Assembly: GCA_020725425.1 (NCBI GenBank)
Contig: DYFA01000033.1
Location: forward strand, 51,407 to 115,406
Source of the DNA: Aneurinibacillus sp.
GTDB lineage: Bacteria > Bacillota > UBA5301 > DYFA01
Direction: 5' to 3'
Length of the DNA stretch: 64,000 nt
Below the pieces are notes generated by a model. The model ran no database searches and was not told where the DNA came from. It saw only the letters and a list, made by a program, of their open reading frames with translations. Below are positions 43,664-53,136 of the stretch, one piece after another. Within the stretch, counting starts at the first letter, position 1, and each line of letters starts with the position of its first letter. The position numbers and the translations under genes are program-made.

Positions 43664-44897
43664 CTTCCTTAGCTGCCTCCTTTACCAGCTCTTCCGTACG
43701 CCGGTAGACCGCTCCCGGCGGCTGGGGTTGTCGGGCCGAGCCACTTCTCAGCGCCGCCTGCGCCACTGCCTCGGCCACCGCGGGAGCCACTCGGCGGTCG
43801 AAGGGGCCGGGGATGACGTACTCCGGCGTGAGCTCCTCCTCCGCCAGGGCGGCGATCGCCCCGGCAGCCGCCGCCTTCATCTGCTCGTCGATCGCTCGCG
43901 CCCGCACATCCAGCGCCCCCCGGAAGATCCCCGGGAAGCCGAGCACGTTGTTGACCTGGTTCGGGTAGTCCGAACGCCCGGTGCAGACCACTGCCGCCCC
44001 CGCCGCCCGGGCCGCCTCCGGCCTGATCTCCGGGTCGGGGTTGGCCAGGGCGAAGATGACGGGGTGTGGGGCCATGGACCGGACCATCTCCGGCGTCACC
44101 TGGTCGGCGACTGAGACGCCGATGAAGACGTCTGTCCCCCGCAGCGCCTCGGCCAGGCTCCCCGTGCGGCCGGTCCGGTTGGTGACCGCGGCCAGTTCCT
44201 CCTTCACTGGATTCAAGCCTTCCCGCCCCCGGGCGATGATCCCCTGCCGGTCGCAGAGGATGACGTCGCCGATCCCCTGGGCCAGAAGCAGCTTGGCGAT
44301 AGCCACCCCGGCGGCGCCCGCTCCATTGATCGCCACGGTCGTATCGGCGAGCTCCCGCCCGGTGACCCGCAGGCTGTTGAGGAGAGCAGCCAGGGCCACC
44401 ACCGCTGTCCCGTGCTGGTCGTCGTGGAAGACGGGGATGTCCAACCGGGCCTTCAGGTCCTGCTCGATGGCGAAGCACCGGGGAGCGGAGATGTCCTCCA
44501 GGTTGATCCCGCCAAACCCCGGGCTCAGCCGGACCACCGTCTCGACGATCTCCACCGGCTCTCTGGTCGCCAGCACGACGGGGAAAGCGTCCACGCCGGC
44601 GAACACCTTGAAGAGCAGCGCCTTGCCTTCCATCACCGGTAGAGCGGCGGCAGGCCCCAGGTCCCCCAGCCCGAGGACGGCTGTACCATCAGAGACGACC
44701 GCCACCGTGTTCCCCCGCCCGGTGAGCTCCCATACTGCCTCCGGCTCGGCCTCGATCGCCCGGCAGGGCTCAGCCACTCCCGGAGAGTAGGCCAGGGAGA
44801 GGTCATGCTGCCCCCTGACGGGCACTCTGGCGTACACACCGATCTTCCCCCTCACCCGCCGGTGGAGGGCCATCGCCTCGTCGGCCAGCCCCATCAC
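43650..44897 (-). CDS. NAD(P)-dependent malic enzyme
   Basis: A 415-residue enzyme that decarboxylates malate to pyruvate with NAD or NADP. It shows KIGVYARVPVRGQHDLSLAY, SPGVAEPCRAIE, GDLGPAAALPVMEGKALLFK, FHDDQHGTAVVALAALLNSL and INGAGAAGVAIAKLL. The short, single-domain form lacks a phosphotransacetylase-like tail. In Bacillus ytsJ lies in the same neighbourhood near dnaE and accDA. It overlaps the start of mtrB and the end of the pgpA-like gene. Confidence 0.93.
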   Translation of the reverse strand: MMGLADEAMALHRRVRGKIGVYARVPVRGQHDLSLAYSPGVAEPCRAIEAEPEAVWELTGRGNTVAVVSDGTAVLGLGDLGPAAALPVMEGKALLFKVFAGVDAFPVVLATREPVEIVETVVRLSPGFGGINLEDISAPRCFAIEQDLKARLDIPVFHDDQHGTAVVALAALLNSLRVTGRELADTTVAINGAGAAGVAIAKLLLAQGIGDVILCDRQGIIARGREGLNPVKEELAAVTNRTGRTGSLAEALRGTDVFIGVSVADQVTPEMVRSMAPHPVIFALANPDPEIRPEAARAAGAAVVCTGRSDYPNQVNNVLGFPGIFRGALDVRARAIDEQMKAAAAGAIAALAEEELTPEYVIPGPFDRRVAPAVAEAVAQAALRSGSARQPQPPGAVYRRTEELVKEAAKEDETR

Positions 44898-45463
44898 GCT
44901 CCCCCCTTGTGGAACATGTCGTGGCCGGCGGCCAGGTTGTGGCCGTTCAGCGAGCGTTCCTCGCCCTGGTGGGCGATGCGGGCGCCGGCCGCGGCGGCGA
45001 TCCCTGCCACCAGATCATCCAGGAAGGTGTTGACCGTCCCCGGCAGAGGCCGGTTGATGCGCTCCAGGATGCCCGTCTTGACCTTGTCCAGGTAGCCGAA
45101 GGAGGTCAGCCCGACTGAGCCGTACACGTTGACAATCGAGAGGGCCAGAATCTCGTCGATCCCGAACAGCGGCTCGTCCTCCCGCACGATGGTGAGGAGC
45201 GGTTCGGGCAGCTCGCAACGCTCAGCCAACACGTCCAGGCAGAGGCCGGTCAGGACCGCGTGCTGCACCTCCCGCTTGTCCAGCACCCGATCCACCGCTT
45301 CGAGGCACTCCTCCAGCGTCAGGTCCGGGTTGTAAGGCTTCTGCAACGCCAGGACGATCTCGGCGATCGGGCCCAAGAGAACCCCCCGGGCCGCCAGCGC
45401 CTTGATCACCGTCTCCTTGAGGGAGTGGACCGGTTCCGGTTGAGCACAGGGTTCAGGCTTCAT
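44894..45463 (-). CDS. Phosphatidylglycerophosphatase A-like protein (YutG family)
   Basis: A 189-residue protein. The family pattern is seen in IAEIVLALQKPYNPDLTLEE, VLDKREVQHAVLTGLCLDVL, LTIVREDEPLFGIDEILALS, SVGLTSFGYLDKVKTGILER and NTFLDDLVAGIAAAAGARIA with the conserved LDD. Members remove phosphate from phosphatidylglycerol phosphate or are related soluble forms. ATG 45463 follows AAGGAAGG. The stop overlaps the malic enzyme start (ATGA). Confidence 0.82.
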   Translation of the reverse strand: MKPEPCAQPEPVHSLKETVIKALAARGVLLGPIAEIVLALQKPYNPDLTLEECLEAVDRVLDKREVQHAVLTGLCLDVLAERCELPEPLLTIVREDEPLFGIDEILALSIVNVYGSVGLTSFGYLDKVKTGILERINRPLPGTVNTFLDDLVAGIAAAAGARIAHQGEERSLNGHNLAAGHDMFHKGGA

Positions 45464-45518
45464 CGAGTCGCCTTCCTTTCGTAGTGTCTCTCTCCGTGTG
45501 CCAAAGCAGGGGTACAGC

Positions 45519-48500
45519 CTATGCGCTATCGTCTGCCGGCGCCTCAGGCAGCGCGATGCCCGGCGTGACGTAATACCTCGGCGCGACGAGGAGCAACGCC
45601 TTCCGCCGGCCGGCCTGAACCACGAGGTAGACCGGGGCGTCACCCCGGTGACTGGCGAGCAGGCTATGTGCCGCCTTTAGCTCCTCCTCCCCCCGGATGG
45701 TCAGCACCAGCGGCGTGGGAGTGAGCGGTCCGAGCCACTCGGCCAGAATCTTGGCTCCTTCTTCCTGAGCCTCGTACCTCCCCCGCACCAGGACGAGCGC
45801 CCCTTCGGCCAGCAGCGCCCCGGCGTCCGCCAGAAGACGCGGGAAGACCACCACCTCCGCCCGGCCGTCCAGCCCCTCCAGGTGAAAAGTGGCCATCCTT
45901 TCCTGTCGCCTGGTGAGGAGACTGCGCAGGCCGGTGACCAGGCCCCCCACGACCACCTCGCTCTGGTCGGGCAGCTCCTGGAGGTCGCGCAAGGGGCAGC
46001 TGCCGAGCCGGTCCAACACCGGTCCGGCCGCCGCCGCCGGGTGTCCGGAGAGGTAGAGCCCCAAGACCTCGTGCTCCATCTTGAGGAGCTCCTGGCTGGT
46101 CAACTCGGGCCCGGCGCCGGCCGGACGGACGGCCGGGGTTCCGCCCCCTTCGACGGCAAACAGGAAACCCTGTCCTTGCGCCTCCTGCGCTTGGCGCCGC
46201 TGGGCCGCCTCCAATTCCTTCTCGAAGGTGTTGAGCAACTGCCCCCGGCTCACGCCGAAGGAGTCGAAGGCGCCCGCCTTGATCAGGCTCTCCACCACCT
46301 TGCGGGTCAGGTCCCGGGCCGTCACCCGGGCGAAGAGGTCGGCCGGGCTCTTGTACGGCCCCTTCTTCTCCCGCTCGGCGATGATCGCCTCGGTCACCCC
46401 GGGGCCGACGTTCTTGACCGCCGCGAGCCCGAAGCGAATCTGCCCGGCCGGCGTCACGGTGAAGGTCGTCTGGCTCTCGTTCACGTCGGGCGGCAGGACG
46501 GCAAGGCCGATGCGTCGGCACTCGTTGATGTACTCCGCCACCTTGTCCGTGTCCCCGTAGACGCTGGTCAGGAGGGCCGCCATGTACTCGGCCGGGTAGT
46601 GGCACTTCAGATACGCCGTCCGGTACGAGACCAGGGCGTAGGCGGCGGCGTGGGACTTGTTGAAACCGTAGTTGGCGAAGTACTCCATCAAGGCGAAGAT
46701 CTCCTCCGCTATGGCCGGCTCCGTACCCCGCTCCACCGCCCCGGCCACGAACCGTTCCTTGAGCCTTTCGAGCTCAGAGGCTTTCTTCTTGGACATTGCC
46801 CGGCGCAGCAGGTCGGCTTCGCCCAGGCTGAACCCGGCGAGTTCCGCGGCGATCTGCATGACCTGCTCCTGGTAGATCATGATGCCGTAGGTCTCCCGGA
46901 GGATCGGCTCGAGCCGCGGGTCGGGGTAGGTGACCGCCACCTCCCCGCGCTTGCGCCGGGCGAACTCGCTCCGCAGGTTCATTGGGCCCGGCCGCCCGAT
47001 GGCCAGGATCGCCACGAGGTCGGCGAAGGACGACGGCCTGATCTCGCGCAAGAGGCTCTTGAAGAGACGCGATTCAAGCTGGAAGATCCCTTCCGTCTCG
47101 CCTTCCTGGAGCATACGGAAAGTCTCGGCGTCGTCGAGCGGCAACGACTCGAGGTCCAGTCTCTCCCCCCGGCAAGCCGCGATGAACCTCACGGTCGCGT
47201 CCAGGACGGTGAGGGTTCGCAGCCCCAGGAAGTCCATTTTCAAAAGACCCAGGGCAGCCAGGGAGTCCATGTCCACCTGGGTGGTGACCACCCCGTCCCC
47301 GGTGCGTTGGACCGGCACCCGTTCGAGCAGCGGGACGTCGGAGATGACGATGCCGGCGGCGTGGGTGGAGGCGTGCCGGGGGAGCCCCTCGGCCTGCCGC
47401 GCCAGATCCAGAAGGCGCCGGGCCCGCTCGTCCCGCTCGTAGGCCAGGCGCAACTCCGGAACCTGCTCGAGCGCCTTCTCCAGGGTCATCCCGAGTTCGT
47501 AGGGGACCAGTTTGGCCAGCCGGTCCACCTCAGGCAGGGGCCAGCCGAGGACTCTGCCTATGTCCCGGATGGCAGCTTTGGCGGCCAGGGTTCCGAAGGT
47601 GACGATCTGCGCCACCCGGTCCTCGCCGTAGGTCTGGACCACGTATTCGATGACCTCGCCCCGCCGCTCGAAGCAGAAGTCCACGTCGATGTCGGGCAGG
47701 GTCACCCGCTCGGGGTTGAGGAACCGCTCGAAGAGGAGTCCGTTCTTGAGCGGATCGATGTCCGTGATTCGCAGGAGGTAAGCCACCAGGCTCCCCGCCG
47801 CCGAGCCGCGCCCCGGCCCCACCGGGATGCCCCGCTCCCGGGCGAAGCGGATGAAGTCCCACACGATAAGGAAGTACCCGGCGTACCCCATGCGGATGAT
47901 CGTCGCCAGTTCCTCCCGGAGGCGCTCTTCCACCTCCGGGGGCGGGTTCTGGCCGTACCGCTCAACCATTCCCTTGCGGCAGAGCTCGGTGAGGTACTCT
48001 TCGGGCCTGGCCTCATTGGGGACGGGGAAGGCGGGCAGGTAGGTCCGGCCCAACGGAAGCGCGAAGTCAACCCGCTCGGCGATGGCCACCGTGTTGTCGA
48101 CCGCTTCCGGGACAGCCTGAAAGAGCTCGGCCATCTCCTCAGGGGTGCGAAAGTACAACTGATCCGTGGCGAAGCGGAGGCGGTCCGTGTCTGAAAGCTG
48201 CTTGCCGGTCTGGATGCAGAGGACAACGTCCTGGAGCTCGGCATCCTGCCGGTCCAGGTAGTGAACGTCATTCGTTGCCACCAGGGGTAGGCCGAGACGG
48301 CGCCCCAGCTCGATCAGGCCGGCGTTGACCGCCGCCTGGGACGGGAGGCCGTTCTCCTGCAGCTCGAGGTAGAAGTGGTCGGGGCCGAACAGCTCGGCGT
48401 ATTCCCGGGCCGCCGCCTCGGCCGCTTCCGTCTCGCCGGCCGCAAGGAGCCGCGGGACCTCGCCGGCGAGGCAGGCCGAGAGGGCGATCAGACCCCTGTG

Positions 48501-48884
48501 ATGGAGGCGGAGCAACTCCTTGTCGACCCGGGGCTTGTAGTAGAACCCTTCCAGGGAGGACAGCGAGACGAGGCGCAGGAGGTTCCGGTACCCCTCCTCG
48601 GACTCGACCAGGAGCACCAGGTGGTAGGGGTTCTCGTCCATGCGGGGAGTGCGGTCTGTCCGGCGGCGCGGCGCCACGTACACCTCGCAGCCGAGGATGG
48701 GCTTGACCCCCTGGTAACGGCAGGCCTGCACGAACTCGACCAGCCCGTGCAGGACACCGTGGTCGGTCATCGCCAGCGCCGGGCACCCGGCGGACGCCGC
48801 CCGCTCCACCAGCTGAGGAATGCGGCAGCACCCGTCGAGGAGGCTGTACTGCGTGTGGGTGTGCAAGTGGACGAACCCGCGCAC
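45519..48884 (-). CDS. dnaE: DNA polymerase III subunit alpha
   Basis: A 1121-residue replicative polymerase. It has an N-terminal PHP domain (FVHLHTHTQYSLLDGCCRIP with metal ligands), the palm (GRGSAAGSLVAYLLRITDID; PDIDVDFCFERRGEVIEYV holding the catalytic Asp pair; ANYGFNKSHAAAYALVSY), a helix-hairpin-helix region (AVKNVGPGVTEAI) and an OB domain at about residue 985 (VVVGGLVTGLRSLLTRRQE). The length fits DnaE1/DnaE3 types. The GTG start at 48884 is assumed. Firmicutes have PolC as well; the order dnaE with acc and pfk genes is Bacillus-like. Confidence 0.95.
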   Translation of the reverse strand: MRGFVHLHTHTQYSLLDGCCRIPQLVERAASAGCPALAMTDHGVLHGLVEFVQACRYQGVKPILGCEVYVAPRRRTDRTPRMDENPYHLVLLVESEEGYRNLLRLVSLSSLEGFYYKPRVDKELLRLHHRGLIALSACLAGEVPRLLAAGETEAAEAAAREYAELFGPDHFYLELQENGLPSQAAVNAGLIELGRRLGLPLVATNDVHYLDRQDAELQDVVLCIQTGKQLSDTDRLRFATDQLYFRTPEEMAELFQAVPEAVDNTVAIAERVDFALPLGRTYLPAFPVPNEARPEEYLTELCRKGMVERYGQNPPPEVEERLREELATIIRMGYAGYFLIVWDFIRFARERGIPVGPGRGSAAGSLVAYLLRITDIDPLKNGLLFERFLNPERVTLPDIDVDFCFERRGEVIEYVVQTYGEDRVAQIVTFGTLAAKAAIRDIGRVLGWPLPEVDRLAKLVPYELGMTLEKALEQVPELRLAYERDERARRLLDLARQAEGLPRHASTHAAGIVISDVPLLERVPVQRTGDGVVTTQVDMDSLAALGLLKMDFLGLRTLTVLDATVRFIAACRGERLDLESLPLDDAETFRMLQEGETEGIFQLESRLFKSLLREIRPSSFADLVAILAIGRPGPMNLRSEFARRKRGEVAVTYPDPRLEPILRETYGIMIYQEQVMQIAAELAGFSLGEADLLRRAMSKKKASELERLKERFVAGAVERGTEPAIAEEIFALMEYFANYGFNKSHAAAYALVSYRTAYLKCHYPAEYMAALLTSVYGDTDKVAEYINECRRIGLAVLPPDVNESQTTFTVTPAGQIRFGLAAVKNVGPGVTEAIIAEREKKGPYKSPADLFARVTARDLTRKVVESLIKAGAFDSFGVSRGQLLNTFEKELEAAQRRQAQEAQGQGFLFAVEGGGTPAVRPAGAGPELTSQELLKMEHEVLGLYLSGHPAAAAGPVLDRLGSCPLRDLQELPDQSEVVVGGLVTGLRSLLTRRQERMATFHLEGLDGRAEVVVFPRLLADAGALLAEGALVLVRGRYEAQEEGAKILAEWLGPLTPTPLVLTIRGEEELKAAHSLLASHRGDAPVYLVVQAGRRKALLLVAPRYYVTPGIALPEAPADDSA

Positions 48885-48993
48885 GCGCCCCGCCCCTTTC
48901 GCCCGTCTCCCCCCGAATGGACAGGGGAAGTGTTTACTTCGACGGCTGGGGACGCGATTCCTGGTCCGGTTCCTCCCGGACGGGTTCCGGCGT

Positions 48994-49467
48994 TTATTCC
49001 AGGAGGAGCACGGTCATGTCTACTTCACCCGTGCCCTTTCCGGTAGCCGTCCTCAACCTGAGCGGGATAACCAGGCTGGGCAAACCTCCGGTCGAGATCT
49101 CCACTTCCTTGCCGAGGAAGAGCGAGGGCACCGAGAGATGGGCCGAGATCCCCAGCTCGCTGGCGTGGGAAACGGCGTTCCCGCAGAGCATGTTCGTCAA
49201 TTCAGCGATGCTGGACCGGGCGACTTCATCGAACTCGCTGACCCCCCACGGGATCATGGCCCGGGCCACGTCGAGGGCCGTGTCGGTCTCCATGCCGACG
49301 ATGACCTGGCCCTGGAGATCCCCGGCCACGCCAATCGCCACGTTCACCTCGTGCCCCGACATCGGCGAATGACACAGTCTGAGGTCACCCCGTTCGACCT
49401 CGAAACCGAAGGAATGGAAGACGCTCAGCGCCGCCTTGAGAAAGGGATTGATCCATTCCGCTCTCAT
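48994..49467 (-). CDS. cheX: Chemotaxis protein CheX (CheC/CheX-family phosphatase)
   Basis: A 157-residue protein. MRAEWINPFLKAALSVFHSF is the typical opening, followed by VNVAIGVAGDLQGQVIVGM and the active-site helix EFDEVARSSIAELTNMLCGN, with the conserved Glu and Asn of CheX (ExxN). In Thermotoga, CheX dephosphorylates CheY-P. No other chemotaxis gene is in the window. ATG 49467 follows GAGGTG. It may serve a response regulator not linked to motility. Confidence 0.85.
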   Translation of the reverse strand: MRAEWINPFLKAALSVFHSFGFEVERGDLRLCHSPMSGHEVNVAIGVAGDLQGQVIVGMETDTALDVARAMIPWGVSEFDEVARSSIAELTNMLCGNAVSHASELGISAHLSVPSLFLGKEVEISTGGLPSLVIPLRLRTATGKGTGEVDMTVLLLE

Positions 49468-49572
49468 CGCGAGCACCTCGCTCCCGTCGCCGCGTTCCCT
49501 TCAAGGTTTGTTGTTTGCCGCCTCACCCCACCCTTCCTGCCAAACAACCTCAAAATGTTACAAACTCTTTCC

Positions 49573-50859
49573 CTATTCCTGGCTGGGCCACTCCCCTTCG
49601 GCATGAAACCGGGTAATCCGGGCCCCAAGCGCCCTCAGCTTCTGGTCGATCCGCTCGTAGCCCCGGTCGATGTGTTCGACGCCGACCATCTCAGTGGCCC
49701 CTTCCGCCCCCAGAGCGGCACAGAGGAGCGCCGCCCCGGCCCGCAGGTCGGTCACCTCGACCGGCGCTCCGGTCAGCCTCTCCACTCCCCGCACGATGGC
49801 CGTGTCCCGCTCCACCTTGATGTCGGCGCCCATCCGCCGGAGCTCGTCGACGTAGCGGAAGCGGTCGAAGATCGTCTCCCGGATGATGCTGGTTCCGTCA
49901 GCCGTGCTCATCAGGGCGACGAACGGCTGCTGCAGGTCGGTCGGGAAGCCGGGGTAGGGCGCGGTCTCGGTGTCCACCGCCTTGGGCCGCCGGTCGCTGA
50001 CCACATGGAAGCGGGTGAGATCCTCCTCCACGGTGACACCGGCCTCCTGCAGGGTGAGGACGACCGCCCGCAGGTGCTCGGGCACCACCTCCTCCACCAC
50101 CACGTCGCCCCGGGTGCAGGCGGTGGCGATCATCAGCGTGCCCGCTTCCACCCGGTCGGGGATGATGGTGTACTCGGTCCCGGAAAGCTTCTTGACTCCG
50201 TCGATCTTGATCACGTTGGTCCCGGCGCCCTTGATCCTCGCCCCCATGCCGTTCAGGAAGATGGCCAGATCGACCACCTCGGGCTCCTTGGCGGCGTTTT
50301 CCAGGATCGTCTGCCCCTCGGCGAGCGAGGCGGCGAGCATCAGGTTGACTGTCGTGCCGACGCTCGAGCGGTTGATGTAGATCTTTGTCCCAATGAGGCG
50401 GGTCGCCTCAGCCTTCATCAGGCCGTGGCTGATGCTGACGTCCGCCCCCAGCGCCTGGAACCCCTTGAGGTGGAAATCCACCGGCCGCGAGCCGAGGGAA
50501 CATCCGCCCGGCAGGGGCACCTCGGCCTTGCCGACCCGGGCCAGGAGGAGGCCGGCCACGTAGAAGGAGGCCCGCATCCTCCGGACCAGTTCGTACGGGG
50601 CCTGATAGGACCGGAGATGGGCCGTCCGGAGCCGGAGGGTGTTCGCTTCCAGCCACTCTACCCGCACTCCCAGCTCGATCAGGATGTCAATCATGATCCG
50701 GATGTCGGTTTCATCGGGCACGTTATGGAGGAGGCACTCGCCGTCCGCCAGGGCTGCGGCCACCAGGATACCCAGCGCGGAGTTCTTGCTCCCGCTCACT
50801 CGCACCGTGCCGGTCAGCCGCTTGCCGCCCTCGACGATGAACTTTTCCAACCAGGACAC
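49573..50859 (-). CDS. murA: UDP-N-acetylglucosamine 1-carboxyvinyltransferase
   Basis: A 428-residue enzyme for the first step of peptidoglycan synthesis. EKFIVEGGKRLTGTVRVSGS and KNSALGILVAAALADGE open the chain, LPGGCSLGSRPVDFHLKG holds the catalytic Cys (target of fosfomycin), and AGTLMIATACTRGDVVVE and PGFPTDLQQPFVALMS follow. Length normal. The GTG start lies directly after the ireB stop. Firmicutes often have two such genes; only one is in the window. Confidence 0.95.
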   Translation of the reverse strand: MSWLEKFIVEGGKRLTGTVRVSGSKNSALGILVAAALADGECLLHNVPDETDIRIMIDILIELGVRVEWLEANTLRLRTAHLRSYQAPYELVRRMRASFYVAGLLLARVGKAEVPLPGGCSLGSRPVDFHLKGFQALGADVSISHGLMKAEATRLIGTKIYINRSSVGTTVNLMLAASLAEGQTILENAAKEPEVVDLAIFLNGMGARIKGAGTNVIKIDGVKKLSGTEYTIIPDRVEAGTLMIATACTRGDVVVEEVVPEHLRAVVLTLQEAGVTVEEDLTRFHVVSDRRPKAVDTETAPYPGFPTDLQQPFVALMSTADGTSIIRETIFDRFRYVDELRRMGADIKVERDTAIVRGVERLTGAPVEVTDLRAGAALLCAALGAEGATEMVGVEHIDRGYERIDQKLRALGARITRFHAEGEWPSQE

Positions 50860-51117
50860 CTACCTGCCGAGATAGTTGCGAAGCAGCGCTTCCAGAAGCT
50901 CATCGCGCTCGACGCGCTTGATGAGGGAGCGAGCGTCACGATGATTGGTGATATAGGCGGGATCGCCGGACATCAGGTACCCCACCAGTTGGTCGATCGG
51001 GTTGTAGCCCTTTTCTTCAAGCGCCTGGAAGACCTGCTCGACAACCTGGCGGATGTCCAGCTTCTCCCCCTCCGCGGCCCGGAAGAGCACCGTCCGGTCC
51101 AGTTGTTCCGTCATCAT
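50860..51117 (-). CDS. ireB: IreB family regulatory protein (UPF0297)
   Basis: An 85-residue protein. LDRTVLFRAAEGEKLDIRQV, VEQVFQALEEKGYNPIDQLV, GYLMSGDPAYITNHRDARSL and IKRVERDELLEALLRNYL are nearly the family consensus. In Enterococcus IreB is a target of the kinase IreK and acts on cephalosporin resistance. Here it lies directly before murA, so a link to wall synthesis is plausible. ATG 51117, with GAGGTGGGG upstream, is preferred to the earlier in-frame start. Confidence 0.93.
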   Translation of the reverse strand: MMTEQLDRTVLFRAAEGEKLDIRQVVEQVFQALEEKGYNPIDQLVGYLMSGDPAYITNHRDARSLIKRVERDELLEALLRNYLGR

Positions 51118-51149
51118 CCCCACCTCGTTCTCTCGATCGCTCCGCATAA

Positions 51150-51683
51150 TTAGCCGGGAGAGGCCGCGTTTCCTGCCGCCGTCCTCGGCTTATTCCCCTC
51201 CGCCCCCATCGCAGCGGCTCCGCCGCTTCGCCGGGCCAGAACGATCGCAAATAGGGCCAGTCCGGCCAGCACCAAAAGCCCTGCCACCCGACCTCCTCCG
51301 CCGGTTGCCACCACCAGCGACTTCTCCCCCGGCCCCACCCCCAAGGGGACGAGGCGCCAGGCCTTAAGGAGGAGGATCCCTCCCTGCACAACCAGGTCGC
51401 CCAGGAGCAGGCCGAACCCCACCAGCCGGGCGCTCTCCGGACAGCGGCGGGCGGCCAGTCCACCCAAGAGGAGGGTCAGGGCAGCCGGCAGCGGCAGCAG
51501 GGCTCCCAGGGCCACCGTCCACGCCGGACGGACCAAAAGCCGGGAGAGTGCACCAAGGCCGGCCCCGGAGACCAGAAAGCCTAGCGGAAGCCGGCCGGTC
51601 AAGCCAGCCAACGCGACCCGGCTGACCAACCCTGCTTCCGCCGGGGGAGGGAAGGCCCCAGTGGCGGTCAGGGTGGAGGCTGC
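51150..51683 (-). pseudogene. C-terminal part of OPT-like transporter after an in-frame TGA
   Basis: This reads on in the same frame as the gene at 51684-52982, after its TGA stop: STLTATGAFPPPAEAGLV, then a helix with GLTGRLPLGFLVSGAGLG, ALGALLPLPAALTLLLGGLA, and LVGFGLLLGDLVVQGGILLL. LPLPxxLTLLLGGL and the later GxLLGDxVVxG helix match the C-terminal end of OPT-family transporters. A TTG at 51629 could start a separate 159-residue protein, but no ribosome site is seen. It probably belongs to the same gene as the upstream part. Confidence 0.5.
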
Positions 51684-52982
51684 TCAGGCGGCGCCGCTGA
51701 GCCCGGCCAGGCAGGAGGTGAGTTTGACCGGGTAAACGGGCCATGCCGCCTCGAGGAGGAGATTGACCCGCACCGTCTGGAGGTAGTCAGCCGCAAAGAG
51801 AGCGGCGGCCAGGGTCAGGGCGCCGGCAGTCAAGACGGATGCCGCCCGGCCGTCCAGCCCGGCAATCCGCCCCGCCCCCAGACCGGCGGCCAACGCCGGA
51901 CCGGCCATGGCAAGGGCCGGAAGGCCCAGCACAGGGAGGGGAAGATTCCCCAGGTGGGCGACGGCGGCTACGCCAAGGGCGGCTGACAGCGCTCCCGCCG
52001 CCAGAAAAAGGAGGATCCCCGGGAGTGAACCGGTCACAGCGGGACCCCCCAGGGCCAGCCCCCCAAGCAAGACCGCAGCCAACGCTGGAAGGGCGCCACT
52101 TCGCAAATCGAGGCCGCGGCGCCAGCGGCCGGTGCGCCAGGCCTTCCAGGCGACCGGAAGGCCCTCCCAGAGGGAGAAGGCCGCAAGCACGGCACCTGCA
52201 CCCAACCCGATCAGCGGGCCGTAGCTGGCCTGCAGTTCCAGTCCCCCCGCCTCGCCGGCCGCCCGCAGCGCCGGAGCCACCACCTTTACGGGACCCATTT
52301 CCAGCGCGGCCGGCAGAATCATCGCTCCCACCGCGAGGCTTCCCGCGGCCAGCGCGGCCACCGTCTCCCACCCCACGAGCATTCCGAGCCCCACCAGGCC
52401 GGGTGCCACCATCAGCCCTGCCAAGCCCGCCCATCCCCGTCCGTCTCCGGCGGCCAGCGCGACGCCGGGCCACCAGCCAAGCGCCAGCCCGGCCCGGGCC
52501 GCCCCGGACAGGAATCCCGGTACCAGCAGGATACGCCAAGACCGGCCCAAGGTTGGGAGGCCGATGACCTCCGCCAGAGCCGCCGCCTCGGGGAAGGGCA
52601 AGGCCGGATCGTCAGCCCGCCGGACCAAGGCGAGGCCGAGAGTCACCCCGCACATTGCTGCCAGCGTCAGTCGCAAACCGGCGGTGGCAAGCCAGACCGG
52701 CCCCAGCCAAGCCTCGAAGAGCGGGGAAAACCAGCCCACGACCAGGGCGGCCGCTACACCCCCGGAGGCCGAGGCCTGCAGCACCGCGCCCAGTAGTCGG
52801 CCGGGCCTCCCGGTGGGCCAATAGAGCGCTCCCCAGAGGACCACGATCAGCGCAACCCCGCCCACCAACGGCCCGGCGGCCCGGCCAACCCATGTCCCCG
52901 CCGCCCCGATCGCCCACGCCAGGCACAGTCCGGTTGCCATCCACATCCCCTGCAGCCACCAGGGAGGGGTCATCGCCATCAC
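51684..52982 (-). CDS. OPT-family-like membrane transporter, N-terminal 432 residues
   Basis: A strongly hydrophobic protein with 10 or more helices. LPFPEAAALAEVIG resembles the LPYPEGxAxAEV motif of OPT-family (oligopeptide or metal-chelate) transporters, and ALFAADYLQTVRVNLLL resembles their late DxxQTLKxGYL motif. GMLVGWETVAALAAGSLAVG fits the family GYIVG-type helix. The frame ends at TGA 51684-51686 and homology continues right after it in the same frame, so the gene is broken by one nonsense codon or the stop is recoded. OPT assignment is by motif only and moderately sure. Confidence 0.55.
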   Translation of the reverse strand: MMAMTPPWWLQGMWMATGLCLAWAIGAAGTWVGRAAGPLVGGVALIVVLWGALYWPTGRPGRLLGAVLQASASGGVAAALVVGWFSPLFEAWLGPVWLATAGLRLTLAAMCGVTLGLALVRRADDPALPFPEAAALAEVIGLPTLGRSWRILLVPGFLSGAARAGLALGWWPGVALAAGDGRGWAGLAGLMVAPGLVGLGMLVGWETVAALAAGSLAVGAMILPAALEMGPVKVVAPALRAAGEAGGLELQASYGPLIGLGAGAVLAAFSLWEGLPVAWKAWRTGRWRRGLDLRSGALPALAAVLLGGLALGGPAVTGSLPGILLFLAAGALSAALGVAAVAHLGNLPLPVLGLPALAMAGPALAAGLGAGRIAGLDGRAASVLTAGALTLAAALFAADYLQTVRVNLLLEAAWPVYPVKLTSCLAGLSGAA

Positions 52983-53084
52983 GCTCCGCGACCCTTGTCC
53001 CCGCCCTCGGGCGGGCTAGACTAATTTATGTCAAGGCTCCCACCGCCATTCCTGACCAAACACCTGCAGAACCCCGAGACTTCA

Positions 53085-53110
53085 AGACAAAAGAGGCGCT
53101 GGCGCGCCTC
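53085..53110 (-). terminator. Intrinsic terminator of the CBM25 gene
   Basis: On the minus strand GAGGCGC, loop GCCA and GCGCCTC make a 7-pair stem (53093-53110), followed by TTTTGTCT. It lies 26 bases after the stop codon. Confidence 0.8.
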
Positions 53111-53136
53111 TCCGTCCCCGCCGCTTGCGGGCGCGG

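Noticed and set aside
49507..49553. GTTGTTTG/CAAACAAC inverted repeat between murA and cheX
   Set aside because: The stem is 8 AT-rich pairs with a loop of more than 20 bases and no T-run on the right strand, so it is a poor terminator.
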